A stretch of DNA of 6,424 bases from Oscillospiraceae bacterium (GTDB taxonomy: Bacteria > Bacillota > Clostridia > Oscillospirales > Oscillospiraceae), in contig JAFNXT010000090.1 in the NCBI GenBank assembly GCA_017378975.1, positions 1-6,424 on the forward strand, written 5' to 3'. The translations under genes were made by a program, and so were the position numbers. Below are positions 5,153-6,424 of the stretch, piece by piece; position 1 is the stretch's first letter; each line of letters begins with the position of its first letter. Under the pieces are notes generated by a model. That model was not told the DNA's origin. It ran no database searches and saw only the letters and a list, made by a program, of their open reading frames with translations.

Positions 5153-6424
5153 TGAGATCCCCTCCTTCCTCATCCAGCTTTTGCAGGTCCACCATGCGGC
5201 GGTAGGACGGGCAGTGTTCGTAAAGCTCAGCATGGGTGCCCACCGCCGTCAGGCGGCCGTCCTCAAGGAACAGGAGCTTGTCCAGCTCCCGGATGGAGGA
5301 TACCCGGTGGGAGATCAGGATGGTGGTCTTGTCCGGCCGGGAGGTCCGCAGCGCCTGAAGGATCTGTCGCTCGGTGGCGGTATCCACGGCGGACACGCTG
5401 TCATCCATCACAAGGATCGGAGCCTCGGTGATCAGGGCCCGGGCGATGGAGATCCGCTGTTTCTGTCCGCCGGAGACGGTGACGCCCCGTTCGCCCAGTA
5501 CCGTTTCGTAGCCCCGGTCGAAACCGCTGATGTTGTCGTGCACTTGGGCCAGCTTCGCCGCATCCCGGATCCGGTCCATGGGGGCATCCACATGGCTGAA
5601 GGCGATGTTCCGGGCAATGGTGTCGGAGAACAGGAAATCGTCCTGAGGAACGAAGGCCACGGCCTTTCGCAGGGTCTGCAGGGGCAGGTGGGTCACATCG
5701 GTGCCGTCGATGGACAGGCTCCCTTCCGGAGCTTCGTTCATCCGCATCAGCAGGTCCGCCAGCGTACTTTTGCCGGAGCCGGTGCGGCCGATGATGCCCA
5801 CGTGCTCTCCGGCTCCAATGGTGAAGGACAGGTCTGTCAGTGCATCGCAGTCGGCATCGGGGTAACGGAAGGTCAGATGATCGGCGGCGATCTGACCACG
5901 GATCGGGATGTCCCGGACGGTGGGACGGTCTGTGATGTCCGGGACCTGGTCCAGCAGGTGCCCGATCCGGTCCAGAGAGGCTTTGCCACGGGAGGTCATG
6001 TCGATCAGCTCGGAGACGGCCATGATCGGCCAGATCACGGCGGAGAAGTAGCCCATGAATTCCATGAGCTGACCGGCATTGAAGGTGCCACGGTGGACCA
6101 GCGTGCCGCCGTAGCCCAGGATCACGCAGATCACGCTCTCCACGAAGAGCATCACCAGGATCCGCATGAGCACCGAGGCCTGGGTGTGGTCCATGTTGGC
6201 TTTCTCATTCTCCTCGTTGAGCTTGCGGAAGGACATGAGCTCGTGGGCCTCCTTGACGAAGGCTTTGATCACGGCCAGGCCGGAGAAGCGCTCTTGGGTG
6301 AAGTCGGAGAGCCTGGAGAAGGCGGCTTGCCGGATGTCCCATTTTTTCTGCATATACCGTCCCAGCAGGGCAGAGGCCACCAGCAGGAAGCTCATGGGGA
6401 TCAGGCACAGGAGGGTCAGCCCCC
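5145..6424 (-). CDS. Heterodimeric ABC exporter, degenerate-site half (BmrC/LmrC/TM287-like), N-terminus outside window
   Basis: The last 425 residues are visible. The reading frame is open to the right edge, and the Met at 6395 is internal, lying in a membrane helix. About 150 residues, with the first membrane helices, should be missing. Counted from that Met, membrane segments lie at about 79-100 and 116-133. The ATP-binding domain has Y178 (A-loop), Walker A GRTGSGKST (203-211), Q251, signature VSGGQ (307-311), Walker B ILVMDD (327-332), D-loop SAVD (335-338) and H363. D332 (codon at 5402-5400) stands where the catalytic Glu should be, the hallmark of the degenerate site in heterodimeric exporters. 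Its intact signature motif would complete the active ATP site of the downstream partner. The stop codon overlaps the partner's start (ATGGCTGA). The operon promoter lies outside the window. Confidence 0.92.
   Translation of the reverse strand, partial: GLTLLCLIPMSFLLVASALLGRYMQKKWDIRQAAFSRLSDFTQERFSGLAVIKAFVKEAHELMSFRKLNEENEKANMDHTQASVLMRILVMLFVESVICVILGYGGTLVHRGTFNAGQLMEFMGYFSAVIWPIMAVSELIDMTSRGKASLDRIGHLLDQVPDITDRPTVRDIPIRGQIAADHLTFRYPDADCDALTDLSFTIGAGEHVGIIGRTGSGKSTLADLLMRMNEAPEGSLSIDGTDVTHLPLQTLRKAVAFVPQDDFLFSDTIARNIAFSHVDAPMDRIRDAAKLAQVHDNISGFDRGYETVLGERGVTVSGGQKQRISIARALITEAPILVMDDSVSAVDTATERQILQALRTSRPDKTTILISHRVSSIRELDKLLFLEDGRLTAVGTHAELYEHCPSYRRMVDLQKLDEEGGDLNG
5160..5166 (-). promoter_or_regulatory. 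Ribosome binding site of the downstream ABC gene, inside the upstream gene
   Basis: An AGGAGG-type site lies about 8 nt before the ATG at 5152, within the last codons of the upstream half-transporter. It selects this start over the in-frame ATGs at 5233 and 5173 and, with the 8-nt gene overlap, suggests coupled, near-equal synthesis of the two subunits. Confidence 0.8.

Noticed and set aside
3962..5155. A 397-codon open frame on the plus strand opposite the ABC transporter
   Set aside because: It is an antisense shadow of the same kind, opposite a gene with clear domain motifs.
5153..5233. A longer start for the downstream ABC subunit at 5233
   Set aside because: The extension lies wholly inside the upstream ABC gene and has no family resemblance. 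The start at 5152 has AGGAGG at proper spacing.
5400..5402. Asp in place of the catalytic Glu read as a sequencing error or dying gene
   Set aside because: The change fits the known degenerate-site pattern of heterodimeric exporters, and every other motif of this subunit is intact.

Overview
The window looks like a GC-rich chromosomal segment of a Gram-positive, probably anaerobic clostridial bacterium. An Oscillospiraceae/Ruminococcaceae-like gut lineage is the best guess. The support is strong AAGGAG-type ribosome binding sites about 8 nt from the starts, two near-consensus sigma-A promoters with 17-nt spacers, clostridial-type protein families, and intergenic palindromic repeats of the kind common in that group. 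The taxonomic call is inference. No tRNA, rRNA, CRISPR array or transposase gene was seen, and the longest gene-free stretch is about 210 nt (2428-2636).

Left part (1-2499, minus strand). A promoter at 2471-2499 drives a 684-residue enzyme with an Old Yellow Enzyme FMN barrel, an iron-sulfur cysteine cluster and an FAD/NAD(P) domain, in the 2,4-dienoyl-CoA reductase-like flavin oxidoreductase family. A 160-nt gap packed with five inverted repeats follows. Then comes the 5' end of an aconitase X large-subunit gene, which leaves the window at position 1. No clear promoter is visible in the gap, so the two genes are probably co-transcribed. A hydro-lyase next to an enoate reductase suggests a dehydrate-then-reduce pathway for an unknown hydroxy acid.

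Middle (2500-3268). A 64-bp inverted-repeat element separates two divergent promoters. The rightward one (TTGACA, 17 nt, TATAAT) drives a small four-helix VanZ-family membrane protein, whose stop codon lies in the first bases of another palindromic repeat. A bidirectional terminator hairpin (3228-3265) separates this gene from the convergent transporter operon.

Right part (3269-6424, minus strand). Two overlapping genes encode the halves of a heterodimeric type IV ABC exporter (BmrCD/LmrCD/TM287-288 type). The upstream half (N-terminus outside the window) has Asp in place of the catalytic Glu and a canonical SGGQ signature. The downstream half has the catalytic Glu and a variant SAGQ signature. 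Together they predict one active and one degenerate ATP site. The downstream half also carries an extra N-terminal hydrophobic helix.

The most unusual material is the repeat family. Three perfect 20-bp palindromes, each preceded by GTAGGG, occur at two loci and differ only by changes mirrored in both arms. At both loci a 10-bp-stem hairpin sits right beside a palindrome.
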